Part shown: positions 46,501 to 57,393 of the stretch, piece by piece | Numbering within the stretch: the first letter of the stretch is position 1 | Layout of the letters: each line of letters opens with the position of its first letter | Assembly: GCF_001577835.2 (NCBI RefSeq) | Contig: NC_029543.1 | Coordinates: forward strand, 372,001-436,000 | DNA length: 64,000 nucleotides | Direction of reading: 5' to 3' | Origin: Coturnix japonica | Taxonomy: Eukaryota > Chordata > Aves > Galliformes > Phasianidae | Translations under genes and position numbers: made by a program | Notes under the pieces: model-generated | What the model was told of the DNA's origin: nothing | Database searches by the model: none | The model's input: only the letters and a program-made list of their open reading frames with translations

Positions 46501-46754
46501 AGATGGTCCCCAGGCCATTCCCACTGTGTGCTGTGACACCCCCAGACGTCACATCCATCCCCTCTAGCTCAGCATCCCAAAGGACCCCACACGCTGCCAC
46601 GGGGCCACCCCACCCCCTGCAGTGGGGGACGCAGCCCCCACGGCATCCCCAGCACAGCCCCATTCCCGGCAGCATGGTGCTGGCAAAGCCAAAGGAAATT
46701 GTTTCTCTCCCCCCCCCCCGCCTTTCTTCTCCTCGCCCCGTGTTTCTAATTCTT

Positions 46755-47175
46755 TTTCCTCTCCCATAATGAGGGGATTACAAGGAAAACTCCAGCAGGA
46801 CGCCTTTGTGGGGAGACAATCCGAGCGGGGAAGGCAGCGCGGGGCTTTGTGCGCCCGCAGCCCCCCCGGCCCGCCCGGCGCTGGGGGGACATTTAGAGCA
46901 ATTACTTGTCCAGAAAGTAACTGTCAATCATTCTTAAAGGGGAAGGCCTCCAATTAATAACCTCGTCTTAATCCTTTGGACTCATTTCCAATCTGCGGGG
47001 CCTTGGTGACATCTGCAACACTAAATAAAGATTCTCCCGAGCCTTAGCGCGGCGGTTCTGTGACAAATAAGAAGACTAGAGGCAACTTTGGCTGCCAAGC
47101 TGCAAGATTGGTGAGGTTGAGCCGCTTGTTTGGTTCCCAGGAGGGACCGGCAAAGTTAAATACTCCTGGAAAAGC
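46755..47175. promoter_or_regulatory. Candidate RAX2-upstream element 3 (AT-rich, CRX/OTX motifs)
   Basis: A roughly 400-base unique AT-rich island. GGATTA at 46775-46780 and its inverse TAATCC at 46969-46974 are CRX/OTX cores. TCCAATTAATAACC nearby has a homeodomain ATTA/TAAT pair. Further AT-rich blocks include CACTAAATAAAGATTCTCC and GACAAATAAGAAGACTAGAG. There are no exons. It ends about 1.3 kb upstream of the RAX2 start codon. Called on motif clustering and contrast with its surroundings. Confidence 0.5.
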
Positions 47176-47404
47176 CACGTCGGGCCCAGCAGGTAACAGC
47201 GTTTTATGGGGATTCGGGAGAAAGTGCCCGGGGAGGAGGCTGGGAGCAGAGCGGGGTGGGCGCCGCGCTGTGCTGTGCTATGGGGACGGGGGGAGGGCGG
47301 CGGGGGTCCCCAAACCGCCCCACTGTGCATCCCGGGTGTGCTCCGGTCCCAGAAGGAGCCACGGCCGCTGCCCCAGTGGGGACATCAATGGCCTCAGTGC
47401 CTGG

Positions 47405-47505
47405 AGGGGCTGCCTGCTGTGCCTGCTGTGCCCGCTGTGCCTGCTGTGCCCGCTGTGCCCGCTGTGCCTGCTGTGCCCGCTGTGCCCGCTGTGCCCGCTG
47501 GGCTG
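47405..47505. repeat. (GCTGTGCCC/T)n nonamer array
   Basis: About eleven copies of a 9-base unit, GCTGTGCCC or GCTGTGCCT. The alternating C/T position makes it look like two interleaved sub-units. Confidence 0.9.
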
Positions 47506-47780
47506 GCTCTATGGGGACGTGGAGCTGCGGGGACACGATGTGGCGGCGCTGGGTACAAGGCGGGTGGCAGCGGGGCACCACGCACCCATCCCATGGGGTG
47601 GGTCCTCTCTTCTTCCTGTTTTCTTGAGGCCTCCTTTCCTTCTGGATGGGTTTGGGGGTGTGAGAGCCATCCCGTACACAGCCCTGACCCTCACCCCACT
47701 GCCCTGACCCTCCCTGTCCCCACTCATCCCCCTCCCCCTGAGGGTCCAGCACCGCTCACCCCTCTCCCCTCTCCTTGCAG

Positions 47781-47807
47781 GTGTGGAGCTGCGCAAATGA
47801 GAAGCGG
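47781..47807 (+). other. RAX2: Possible small upstream RAX2 exon
   Basis: A strong acceptor (CTCTCCTTGCAG) and a good donor (GCGG|GTGAGC) bracket 27 bases that include an ATG. The RAX2 start codon lies ten bases after another acceptor (CCCCTCGCAG at 48489), so a noncoding first exon is needed somewhere upstream. This is a candidate internal 5'UTR exon only. Confidence 0.3.
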
Positions 47808-48496
47808 GTGAGCACAAACAGGGGGAGCACAAACAGGGGGGGCCCAACCCTCTAACCCGTGTCCCCAACCCCATCACGGTGACAACAGGGCCCTGCACCC
47901 CGAGGCTGCAGCACCCACACCCCGACAGAGCCCACGGGGCCGGGAGGTGTCACCCAGAGCTGCAGGCACTGCTCACACTGCATGAGGACCCCGTGCATTT
48001 CCTGCATGCATTTCTAGTGCACTGCAAACAGAGCGTGTATCTGTGGGATGCAGGTGCCCTGGCAGTGCACACACAGCAGTTGTTGTGTGCACCCCGACTG
48101 CACACACACACACAGCTGTGCCTGCACACTGCACACACCGTGCCCTACATGCTGCATGTGCAGCAATGCAGGCATTGCATGGTGCACGCTGCACCTGCAG
48201 AGCAAACCCTGCACACACACTGCTCCTTGCACGTGCTCTGGCCATGCCGTGGGGGTTGGAATGGGGTCCTGCATGGATGTGGTGCAGCTTCAAGGGACAG
48301 AGTGTGGGAGTGGGGGGGGGGGCGATGGACCTGGGCAGCTCTGTGTGGTTTTCAGAGCTGCTGGCCCCGTAAAGTCCCCATGGAAGCCCCGCAGGGATGG
48401 CCCATGTCCCGTCCATCCGCTCACTCAGATGGAATTCATGGGGTGCTTTGCTGTCCCCACCCCCCCTGACCCCACCGTCCCCTCGCAGGTGCCGAG

Positions 48497-50083
48497 ATGT
48501 TCCTCAATAAGTGTGAGGGGGACCTGGGCGAGCTGCGGAAGCCGGGGGACGGCGAGGGGACCCCTCCAGCTGCTGCTGAGGAGGAGCAGCCCAAGAAGAA
48601 GCACCGGCGGAACCGCACCACCTTCACCACGTACCAGCTGCACGAGCTGGAGCGCGCCTTCGAGAAGTCCCACTACCCCGACGTGTACAGCCGCGAGGAG
48701 CTGGCCATGAAGGTCAACCTGCCCGAGGTCCGCGTGCAGGTAGGGGTGGCTCTACGCCTCCATTTCCCCGTTGCCTGAGGCACAAACTCAGGGTGGGTGC
48801 GTGGGGCTGCGTCCTGCCCTGGTTCCATAGGAAAGGTGACAACCCTCACAGCTCCTCACCAGGAGGAAAGCCCCGAAATTCTCATGGATTCAGGATTTGG
48901 GGTTTCCTGGAGCCGCTGCCATCACAGGCAATAACAGCCCCTCCAGCCACTGGGCCTAAAAGCACAACTACTCAGGACACCCCACAGGGGACACAGCGTG
49001 GGGGACGCGTTGCCTGGAGCACCCCGTGTGGGGCACCCTGCATGGGGCACCCCGCGTGGGATACGGCACAACGGGGCGCCCTGCATGGGGCACCCTGCAC
49101 GGGGCACAGCATGTGGGGCAGCCCGCTTGGAACATGGCGCGGGGGGGACACGCCGCATTATGGACCCTGCATTTCACATAGAGCACCTTCATGGGACACA
49201 GCGGGTGAAGCACCTTGCACAGCACAGGGCTCACCCTGTGTGGGGTGATGAATCTCAGAATCGTTAAGGTTGGACAGAACACTAAGGTCACCCCGTCCAG
49301 CCACCACCTCATCCCCACTCACTGTGTCACCACCGTATGTGGGGCACAGCAGATGGAGCGCCCTATATGGGACACACCATGTGGGACATCTTACATAGGA
49401 CATGGCACCCTGCGTGGGACATGGCACACGGGTCACCCTACAAAGAATATAGAGCATGGGACACCCTACAAGGGACACTCTACATGGGATGCAGCTTATG
49501 GGGCACCTTGCACAGGGCATGGCACAAGGGTCACCCAACAGGGGACACAACACACAGGGCCCCCCGAGGAGGATGCCGTGAGGGACCAACCAGCCATGGG
49601 GCGCACACCCCCCGGGTCACTCTTGCTGTCCCCCCGCAGGTCTGGTTCCAGAACCGGAGAGCCAAGTGGAGGCGGCAGGAGAAGATGGAGGCCAGCTCCA
49701 TGAAGCTCCACGACACCCCCATGCTGTCCTTCAACCGGCCGCCCATGACGGCCAACGTGGGGCCCATGAGCAACTCCCTCCCGCTCGACCCGTGGCTGAC
49801 GTCGCCCATCTCCAGCGCCACCCCGGTGCACAGCATCCCCGGCTTCATGGGAGCCCCCCAGGCCCTGCAGCCCCCGTACGGCGGGCACTCCTTCCTCAAC
49901 ACCCCCCCGGGCATGGCTCAGGGCATGCAGCCCATGGCCCCCGCGCCCTACCAGTGCGGCACCCCCTTTGTGGACAAGTACCCGCTGGAGGACGTCGACC
50001 AGAGGAGCTCCAGCATCGCCTCGCTGCGCATGAAAGCCAAGGAGCACATTCAGACCATCGACAAGACCTGGCAGCCCATTTGA
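48497..50083 (+). CDS. RAX2: Retina and anterior neural fold homeobox 2 (RaxL)
   Basis: A paired-type homeodomain transcription factor of photoreceptors that acts with CRX on photoreceptor genes. Two coding exons, 48497-48739 and 49640-50083, give 228 residues. The homeodomain (about 36-95) runs from [20 protein letters not shown] to [15 protein letters not shown] with Gln at position 50. The intron falls between VQ and VWFQNRR, the conserved position for paired-class genes. The C-terminal OAR motif is [15 protein letters not shown] (about 207-221). The protein is longer than human RAX2 (about 184), mainly in the linker between homeodomain and OAR. The short N-terminus without the octapeptide of RAX supports RAX2 over RAX. 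Its place between MATK and MRPL54 agrees with human 19p13.3. Confidence 0.96.
48990..49560. repeat. Degenerate GGGGCACCCTGCATG repeat in the RAX2 intron
   Basis: Many diverged copies of a 15-30 base unit around GGGGCACCCTGCATGGGGCA occupy most of the single coding intron. They are interrupted at 49252-49330 by a CR1 fragment. The interruption dates the array as already present, or later expanded, on both sides of the insertion. Confidence 0.75.
49252..49330. mobile_element. CR1 LINE fragment in the RAX2 intron
   Basis: TCTCAGAATCGTTAAGGTTG, then GTCACCCCGTCCAGCCACCA and CATCCCCACTCACTGTGTCA, follow the AGAATCGTTAAGGTTGGAAAAG-type CR1 consensus of birds. It is short (about 80 bases) and diverged. 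Confidence 0.75.
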
Positions 50084-50840
50084 TGGACGCTCCCACCGCC
50101 CCCCGCCCCGCCGGGGCGCTCGGCAGGACCAGAGCGGGGAGGTGCCCCCCCCGGACAGCGGCGGGGGGGCACCGGCAGCCGGCCCGGGGCGGCCGCGCAG
50201 GACCTGGGGGGTCCCGGCCCCCCCTTATTATCAGCACCACGAGATATATATATTTTTTCTTTTCCTTTTTTACGCACAAACAGAAACTCTCCGGTTTCGT
50301 AGGGAACAAACGGGGGCTGTTGTTTTTTCAGGGCGCGGTGCTGGTGGGTGGGAGCAGCGGGTCGCGCTGCGCTGCTCGGCGACCGGGAAACCCACGGTAA
50401 CACCGGCCACGCTCCGCATCCGCCGGGAAACGCCGCCGTCCCCGCACACGGGTGACCGGATCCCGGCCCGCGTCCCGCCAGCTTGTCAGGGGGAATCTGC
50501 GCCGCCGTCACTCCGGCCCTAATTGCTCCCCAGCGGGGCACGAAGCTGCCGTAATTGCCGGGCGGAAAAGGGGGGGCTCAGCCCCGATGGGGCCGGCGGG
50601 GACCCGATGGGAGCAGGGACGTGACTGAGGTGGTGGGTGGCACCGCCGGGCAGCGACGGGATGTTGGCAGCACGTGGGGGCTGCGGGCTCCAAACGGCGA
50701 CTGATGGGGCACGTGGGGCCGGTCGGGGCCGGGGCGGAGCTGCGCCCACGGCCGCGCTGGGGTCTCCCGGTGACACCGTCCGGGCCGCGCTGACCCCGCG
50801 GGGACCCGGCTCCTCGTCCCCATCCCCCGGCTGCTGCTGC
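50084..50840 (+). other. RAX2 3' flank and 3'UTR
   Basis: GC-rich sequence after the TGA, with TATATATATTTTTTC at 50244-50258. No canonical AATAAA is seen close by. ATTAAA occurs near 50865 inside the AT-rich element that follows, so the 3'UTR end is not determined. No further coding sequence is recognised. Confidence 0.35.
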
Positions 50841-51070
50841 TCGTCTGCTTCGTTAGCGATAATTAAACCTTTAACAACCCATTAAACGCATAATCGATGC
50901 TCCCTCGGCCCCCCGGCCCGGCTAATGGGCCACGGGCAGAGGCGTGCTCGGCGCGGGAGATAATGAAGCAACGGCCGCGGAATTAATGGGGTTTGATCCG
51001 GGGGACGGGACGCGCTGAATGGGGGCTGCGCTTTTCGCATGACATAATGGCAGAGGTTGGCGCCGACCCC
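50840..51070. promoter_or_regulatory. Candidate RAX2-downstream homeodomain-motif element
   Basis: Unique sequence rich in TAAT/ATTA cores: GCGATAATTAAACC, CCATTAAACGCATAATCGATG, GCTAATGGGCC, GATAATGAAGC, GGAATTAATGGGG and GACATAATGGC. The clustering of at least six cores in about 210 bases stands out against a GC-rich background. It lies between RAX2 and the convergent paracaspase gene and could be a 3' enhancer. Motif evidence only. Confidence 0.4.
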
Positions 51071-51479
51071 GCCGCGACGCCCGGGCACCCCCCGGCCAAC
51101 AAAGGGCGGGCGGCGGGGAGGGGGCTGCCCCACAGCCCACCGTAATTGGGTCGAGGGGCCCCCACGGCCGCCCCGTGGTGTTGGCACACAGCGGGCAGCG
51201 CCCCGCGGCCCCGGCTCACGTCGTGGGAGCAGAAAGGCTCCATCCCCCCCAACACACACCCCAGACTCCGATTGTTCCCCAAAATCTTCGCCCCGCTGCC
51301 GTACAGGAGCCCTCCGCTCCCCTCTCCCATCCCCCTCCGGTGGGATTTGCCCCCTAATCTGCTTATTTCTCTCTATTTCTCCTAGGCCTGAATGAGCCCA
51401 ATCCCGCCCCGGTGCGACGCCTCTCTGAGCTGCAGCACCCGGTCCTGCCCCCTGCCCACCCCACAGGGACCGTGGGGTC

Positions 51480-51695
51480 CATATGGGGTGGCACTGCTCT
51501 ATATATGGGGTGACACTGCCCTGTATATGACATAGGGTGACACTGCTTTGTGTATGGGGAGGCACTGCTCTGTGTATGAGATGGCACAGCCCTATATATG
51601 GGGCGGCACAGCTCTACATACAATGGGATGGCAGTGCCCTGTACATAGGGTGACACTGCTCTCTATATGGGGTGGTAGTGCCCCGTACACAGATG
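51480..51695. repeat. TATATGGGGTGACACTGCTCTG tandem array
   Basis: About nine variants of a 22-26 base unit (TATATGGGGTGGCACTGCTC and relatives). It lies just past the paracaspase stop codon, in or beyond its 3'UTR, where no canonical poly(A) signal is visible. Confidence 0.85.
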
Positions 51696-51702
51696 TGCCC
51701 CC

Positions 51703-54700
51703 TTACACCCCATGTGATCCGGGCACCTCAGGGCTCAGGTTCACGTCGGGGCTGTTCCCCCAGCTGTCGGGGGGCGATGCAGACAGGGGGCTGCCGGACC
51801 CCCCCGAGGCGGGCGCTGTGCTGGGGTCCCGGGGGCTCAGGTTGAGTTTGGAGATGAGCGGCCGCCCCACACTCACCACCTGCTGCTCCTCCACAAAGTC
51901 GGCCCCGCCGCGGTAACGGAGCTGCAGGCACACGGTGAAGGTCAGCTCCTGCTGCAGGGCACGGCACTGTGGGCACAGGGGGCTTCGTCTGACCCCCCCA
52001 CAGCCCGCGTGGCACAGCTCTTACCCGCAGCCTCTGCAGCCCACAGAGGCGGCTGTACAGGCAGCAGGACGGGCAGGTGACGCTCCAGGTGGGCACCAAG
52101 GGGCTGCCCAGCTCCTCTGGGCTCTCCCTGTTGATGCACTTCAGGTCCACGTCCAGCTCCTGCCAAGGGGGGTTTCAGGATGGGGGGCAGCACTGCGGGA
52201 CCCCCCACCCAAAGTGCTGCCCCACTGGAGGAGCCGCCCCACCTCGGGGAGGTCGGTGAGCCTGGCCACGCACTCAGCGATGTGCCCGGGGGCGGCCAGG
52301 ACGCGGGTGTAGATGATCATGATGTTGGAGAACTCTGCAGCAAAGCCCAGCTGCACCGTGACACCGCAGTCGAAGCGCAGCTGGCGGCTCTCGGGGAGGA
52401 CTGCAGGGACAGCGAGCAACGCGGTGACACCGCTCCGGTCCCTAACGGCACTTGGGTGACACTCAGGGTGACACATGGGGCAGCCCCAGCACGAAGCCTT
52501 GGTGCTGGTGGTGCTGGGGTCGTGGTGCTGGCACACACCGTGAGCTTTGGCCCACTGCAGGTTCCTGGCGGAGCTCTCGGCCCGTCCCGAGGAGCAGATG
52601 GGGTCAGTCAGTGCCCGCCGCTCCGACAGGTTACTGCGCAGCTCCAGTGCCTGGCGGCCCCGCGTCAGCTCCAGCGTGCCCATGTCTGCGGGGCCAGGCA
52701 CAGCAGGGGGTCAGGGGGGATTTTGGCCCCTCCAAGCCTCGCTGCGCGGCACTCACCCTCAGCCACCTTGTCCAGCAGCACCGTGATCTTCTCGTCCTCC
52801 AGCAGCCAGCGCTTGAGGAAGGTGACGAAGACGCCGTTGGAGAGCTCGTCCTGGCTCAGCTCGTAGGCTTCAGCATCCGCACATCTGTGGGGATGGGAAG
52901 GGGGGGCTCAAGGCACTGGGAGCCCCATCCATGCTGCAGGAATCCTGCTGGGGTGGGACGTCCTCAACCCAAATCCCTGCAATCCAGGTGTCTGAACCCA
53001 ATCCCTGCTCTGGGCCAGGGAAACGTGTCCTGCCGGCCCCACAGCAAGGAGGGTGCGCGAGGGGGGACCCACGTGGCGTAGCCAAAGACGATGTTGGCCG
53101 TCACCTCCAGCGCCCCAACCTGCGGCACGACGTCGTCATTGAGGTTCCTGCGAGAGAAAAGCTGCTGGGAGCTGCGGGGCCACGTGGGGGGGCACCCAAA
53201 AGGGCCACAGGTGGGGACCCCTCGTTCTGTGCCCCATAGGTGGGACGTGAGGTCACCTCTTGCGGCACATGTCGAGCAGGAAGATGTTGAGGCCGGTGCG
53301 GCGCTGCTGCATGCGCTGCAGCACGTGCTGCACACACAGGCAGTGGGCAGAGGTGTAGGAGCCGGGCGCGTCGATGGGCACCATGAAGCTGGTGCCGAAG
53401 TTCTCGTAGCCGTGCCCGGCGTAGTACAGCAGCCCTGGAGGGAGACAGGATGGTGGCACCTCCCACCCCTCCTCGTGTCCCCAAACCCCACCCAGGGAGC
53501 CCCGCAGCCCCCAGAGCTGCCCCACCATAGACCCCTTTGTCGAGGAGCAGCAGGAATTCATCGACCGCCATCTGCATCTCGTCCCGGCGCAGGTCCAGCA
53601 GTGACACCACCTTGAAGTCCAGCTGCTGCAGCAGCGCACCCAGCGCGTGCACGTCCACCATGGGCGCCCGCAGGTGCTTGTGGTGCATGTAGTGCATGTT
53701 GCCCAGCAGCAGCGCCACTTTGTCTGTGGCTGCAGGGACAGAGGGGACACAGGGGGACTCTCACGCTGTCCCTATTGCCCTGCGCTGTATTACAGCCCCT
53801 GCAGGGTCCCCCACCCCTCCTGGATGGGATCTCACCATACAGCTGGTCGGAGCTGCCGGGCTCTGGGGAATCTGTGAAGAGAGAAGTGTTGGCCACGGCT
53901 CCGAGCACAGCAATGGGACGGTGCCACCACCTGTACCTACCTCCAACCCCATCCTGCCAGGGGGCTCCGGAGGCAAAGAGCCGCGGGCCTGGGGCAGCAC
54001 AAAGTGGGGTCAGGAGAGGGGGGTTATGGGGCTGTGGGGCTGCGCAGCACACAGGGTGCTGTAGGGCAGGGAACACAGGATGCAGAGGGTGCCCTCACCG
54101 ATCTCCACATCCACCTCCTGGCTCCACAGCTCGTGGAAGAGGTTGAACACACGACACGAGTACGTGCCCCGCTCGGCTGTGGTCACCAGCTGCACCTGAA
54201 GGGGTTGGAGAGCTGGGGCCACTGAGCTGCCCCACACTGCACTCCACTGCCCCACACCAAGCTGTGCCATGCCACACAGTGCCAGATGAGGGGTCTGCAG
54301 TACCTGCAGCCGTGGGTCTCGTGCTCCCTCCACAGGGCGCCGGTTCCTGAACCACTGGTACTGTGGTGGTGGGTTGCCCTGAGCTCTGCACTCCAGCACC
54401 AGCGGGTCCCCCTCAGCCAGGCAGCACGGCCGCGGCTGCTGCAGGATCTGCAGCCCCACCATGTTGGGGCAGTAACCGCTGCCTGTGGATGGGGGGGTGG
54501 CAGTTTGGCTGTAACCAGCTGCCCTCGGCTCCACGATGCCCACATTGAGACCCCAGCGCCCACCTGATTCGGGGCTGTGGCTCCTCTTCACTTGGATGTG
54601 AGCCCACCTGGAGAAGGCGAAGGCGGCCCCGCAGCTCACCCGGCAGATGAACCACTGGGGCAGCCCTGGCAGCGCAGCCGTGTCGACCAGCAGCTCTGGG

Positions 54701-55809
54701 GCTGTGGCTCCGGGCACCTACAGCACAGAGCAAAGGGCTCAGGACGCTCAGCCCCAACAGTGCAGCTGCCGGGGGGGGATGTGGGTCTCACCTCCTGCTT
54801 CCCACAGAACCACTGGTAGGTGAGCCCCGATGGGCCGGTGGCCCAGCAGCTCAGGGACACCCGTGTCCCCTCTGCCACCACCTGTGACTCCGGCTGCACC
54901 GTGATGCGGATCACATTGTGGACTATAGAAGAGCCCAGGATGGTTGAGAGCCCTGTCCCACATCGCCCCATTCCAGCCATCTCACTTTACCCCATTCAGT
55001 GCCACCCTATGGCATCCCAGCCTGTGTCGCAGCATTCTGTCCCATCCATCACATCCTGTGCTGTGCCCACCCCATCCACACCTCATCAACCCTCTTCCCA
55101 TTCCACTCCAACACTCACTTCCCTTCTAACCCACCCTACTGCACCATCTCCCATCCTTTCCCATCCCACCTCACCTACCCTACTGCATCCATCCCATCCC
55201 ACCCACCCATTCGCACCCTTCTCATCCCATTCCACCCCATCCACCACGCTGCATTAATCCAACCCAACCCCAACCCACCCAACCTGCTGCACCCGTCCCA
55301 GCCCATCTCACCTCCCCACTGTCACTCCACCAGCAGGACGACCCCCTCACCTCCTCGCTTTCCCCCCACTGACCCCTCAGCCCCCAGGTGACACCAGTCC
55401 ATCCCTACCAGCACCGCTGAGGACCTGGAAGGCCCGTGTGTGCCCCATCCTGAGCAGGCAGCCCCGCAGGTACCAGAGGGTGCACTCTCGCTCGGCCAGG
55501 AGCTGCAGGAGGCTCTGAGTGGGGCTGCCCAGGGGCTCCAGCACCTTCAGTGAGCACATCTCCAGCTCCTCCTCGCTGTGAGGGGCAGCAGGGACGCAAT
55601 GGGGTGGATGTGGCCACAATGGGGTTGTAGAGGGGGGGCAGAGGGTCCATCCCAAGGTCCCCCCATCCCTACCTGCACTTGAAGCGTTTCTCTGCCCCAG
55701 CCACCTCCGCCAGTTTGCGCCAGCCCCGTCCAGCCGTGTCCAGGAGCTCACAGAGCTGGGCCACCACCTCCTCCCCCAAGGAGCCAATGGGCAAAGTCCA
55801 GTCCCCCAT
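51703..55809 (-). CDS. MALT1-like paracaspase (second vertebrate paracaspase, PCASP2/PCASP3 type)
   Basis: A MALT1-family cysteine protease and scaffold; in MALT1 this acts downstream of CARD-BCL10 complexes in NF-kB signalling. Sixteen in-phase exons: 55809-55673, 55575-55409, 54922-54792, 54717-54564, 54482-54304, 54195-54099, 53988-53941, 53871-53836, 53729-53526, 53434-53257, 53147-53073, 52884-52757, 52685-52539, 52400-52243, 52159-52025 and 51966-51703. They give 745 residues (human MALT1 824). A death domain (about 5-60; VAQLCELLDTAGRGWRKLAE) and two Ig domains (YQWF motifs) are followed by the caspase-like domain, about 316-540. Catalytic His392 is in YYAGHGYENFG and Cys441 in LLDMCRKR, 49 residues apart as in MALT1. 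Ig3 (about 560-690) is followed by a short Ser/Pro tail. It lies between RAX2 and MRPL54, where humans have no paracaspase. Start chosen as the ATG just before the death domain. Confidence 0.93.
54960..55380. repeat. CCATCCCACC-rich low-complexity block in a paracaspase intron
   Basis: About 420 bases dominated by C, A and T (CATCCCATCC, CCACCC, TCCAACCC) and almost lacking G on +. They lie in the intron between the exons ending at 55409 and starting at 54922. It is G/T/A-rich on the transcript strand. Confidence 0.8.
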
Positions 55810-56390
55810 CCTGCCCCACAGCTGCTGCCTGGGGCTGCGAGGGGACAGGGAGGCAGCAGGAGACGGCAGCACAGGCAGCACCCAGTGAGCACACACTGAG
55901 CCCCACACAGAGGAAACGGGGTTAGGAACAAACGCAGCCCCACGCTGCAGCACTTCTGCTTTCCTCTGCCACTTCCTGCTCTGCACAGCAACGCGGCCCT
56001 ACAGGAACCAGCACAGCCCCACCCCGGGGCTGCAGCCCCCCATCCCTGCAGTCAGAACAACACTGGGCTGTGCCGGGCCCAGGGCACATGGAAGGGGATT
56101 CTGACGCCCTTCAGCCCCCCCTGGGGATACAGTGACCTCAATGGAGTCACCTTCACCCCAAATCCGCTGCCCTCCCACCCATCCCCACTATAGCAGGACC
56201 CACTGAGCGGCCTCAGGTCCTGCTGGCAGCAATGAGCACAGCTCCTGTTGGGGATAAAGCCCAAAGAAGGGGCAGCATCAAACCTGCCCAGCGCTGTGCA
56301 GGAGGGGATGGGCACAGTGAGCACAATGAACACAGTGAGCACAATGAACATAGTGAGCACAGTGAGCACCTGGTGACACACAGCTGCCAT
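55810..56390. other. Paracaspase 5' flank and MRPL54 3' flank
   Basis: Both neighbours are on the minus strand, so the paracaspase promoter lies just beyond the MRPL54 3' end. A longer in-frame ATG for the paracaspase exists at 55986, but the added residues are Cys/Pro-rich and unlike the family. A GTGAGCACAATGAACACA array lies at 56316-56372. CpG is sparse compared with the other promoters here. Confidence 0.45.
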
Positions 56391-56408
56391 GAGCGGCCTC
56401 AGCTGATC

Positions 56409-56414
56409 TTTATT
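56409..56414 (-). terminator. MRPL54 poly(A) signal
   Basis: AATAAA on the minus strand, 63 bases after the MRPL54 stop. It predicts a very short 3'UTR. Confidence 0.75.
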
Positions 56415-56476
56415 GTCAGTCCGTATTGAGCAGATGGGGCCGGCGGTGGGAGCTGCCACCCCCATCCCGCAGCCCC

Positions 56477-57125
56477 TCACAACCTCCTGCTCTTCTTCAG
56501 CTTGTTGCGCTGCCACGAGTTGTGTTTCCGCAGGCGCCTCCAGTACTGCAGTGAGTCGGGGTCCAGCTCCTGCAGCTTCTTGGGGGGTCCCAGGTGCATC
56601 TGGAACAGCCTGGGGGGAACAGAGCGGGGGGGCGGCGCTGGGGGGGTTATGGGGACACACGGAGCTGGATGGAGCTTTGGAGGCGCATCCCCCCATAGTG
56701 ACCCATAGAGTCACTGGGCCCCACGCACCACTCGGGATACTCCGCGTCGGGTCTGAGCGGCACCATGGGCGCGTCCTGCAGGTAATTCACCCCCACGGCG
56801 AAGTTGGCCAACGTGGCGGGGTCCGTGACGAGCTCCGGGCCCTTGGGCGGCTCCTTCGGGGCGCTCTTACCTTTCGGCTTCACACCTGGGGGGGAACGGG
56901 GGGAGATGGAACCGACGGGACACGGGGCGGGGACACGCGTGGGAGCGACACGGCGCGGGCTGGGGCTGGGGCACGGGACGGGGCGTCCAGCAGCTCCCGG
57001 TACCGGCCGCGTTACCGGAGCTCGGGGCCCATCGCGGCCTCACCCACTTTCTTGGCGTATCCGCGGTTGGCGCCGCCCCGCACGGCGCTCACAGCGCTCA
57101 GAGCACGGAGCAGCCGCGCCGCCAT
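56477..57125 (-). CDS. MRPL54: Mitochondrial ribosomal protein L54
   Basis: A subunit of the mitochondrial large ribosomal subunit. Three in-phase exons, 57125-57044, 56885-56729 and 56609-56477, give 123 residues (human 138). The N-terminus [20 protein letters not shown] is an Arg-rich, acid-free mitochondrial targeting sequence. The body contains [51 protein letters not shown] and the basic tail [10 protein letters not shown], all close to human MRPL54. It is divergent from APBA3, with the two start codons 268 bases apart. Confidence 0.95.
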
Positions 57126-57393
57126 GGCGGGTAACGGGACAACGGGACACAACGGGACAACGGGACACAACGGGACACAACGGGACACGGCGGGACACGC
57201 GTGCGCACCGGCCGCGCCCGGAAGTGGTTGCTGGGTAGGCCCGGAAGTGGTTCGGGGTCGGCCCGCTCCGTGAGTCCCGTCCCGTTCGGTTCCGGGTTCC
57301 GTTCCGGTTCCGTTCCGGTTCCGTCCCTCCCCCCCCCATGTCCCCCCGTCCCGCCGTCTCCCCGTGCACAGCGCCGTGGGTTCCCAGCCGCCC
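57126..57393. promoter_or_regulatory. Divergent MRPL54-APBA3 promoter with tandem ETS sites
   Basis: A CpG-rich interval between divergent start codons. Two CCGGAAGTG motifs (57218-57226 and 57241-57249) match the ETS/GABP (NRF-2) site common in promoters of nuclear mitochondrial genes and in bidirectional promoters. An ACGGGACAACGGGACACA array (57130-57200) lies on the MRPL54 side and probably falls in its 5'UTR. No TATA box is seen. An acceptor-like CCGTGCACAG at about 57370 suggests that APBA3 has a noncoding first exon. Confidence 0.7.

Noticed and set aside
55810-55986. Longer N-terminus for the paracaspase starting at 55986
   Set aside because: The extra 59 residues are Cys/Pro/Val-rich and unlike any MALT1 N-terminus. 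The ATG at 55809 begins just before the death domain.
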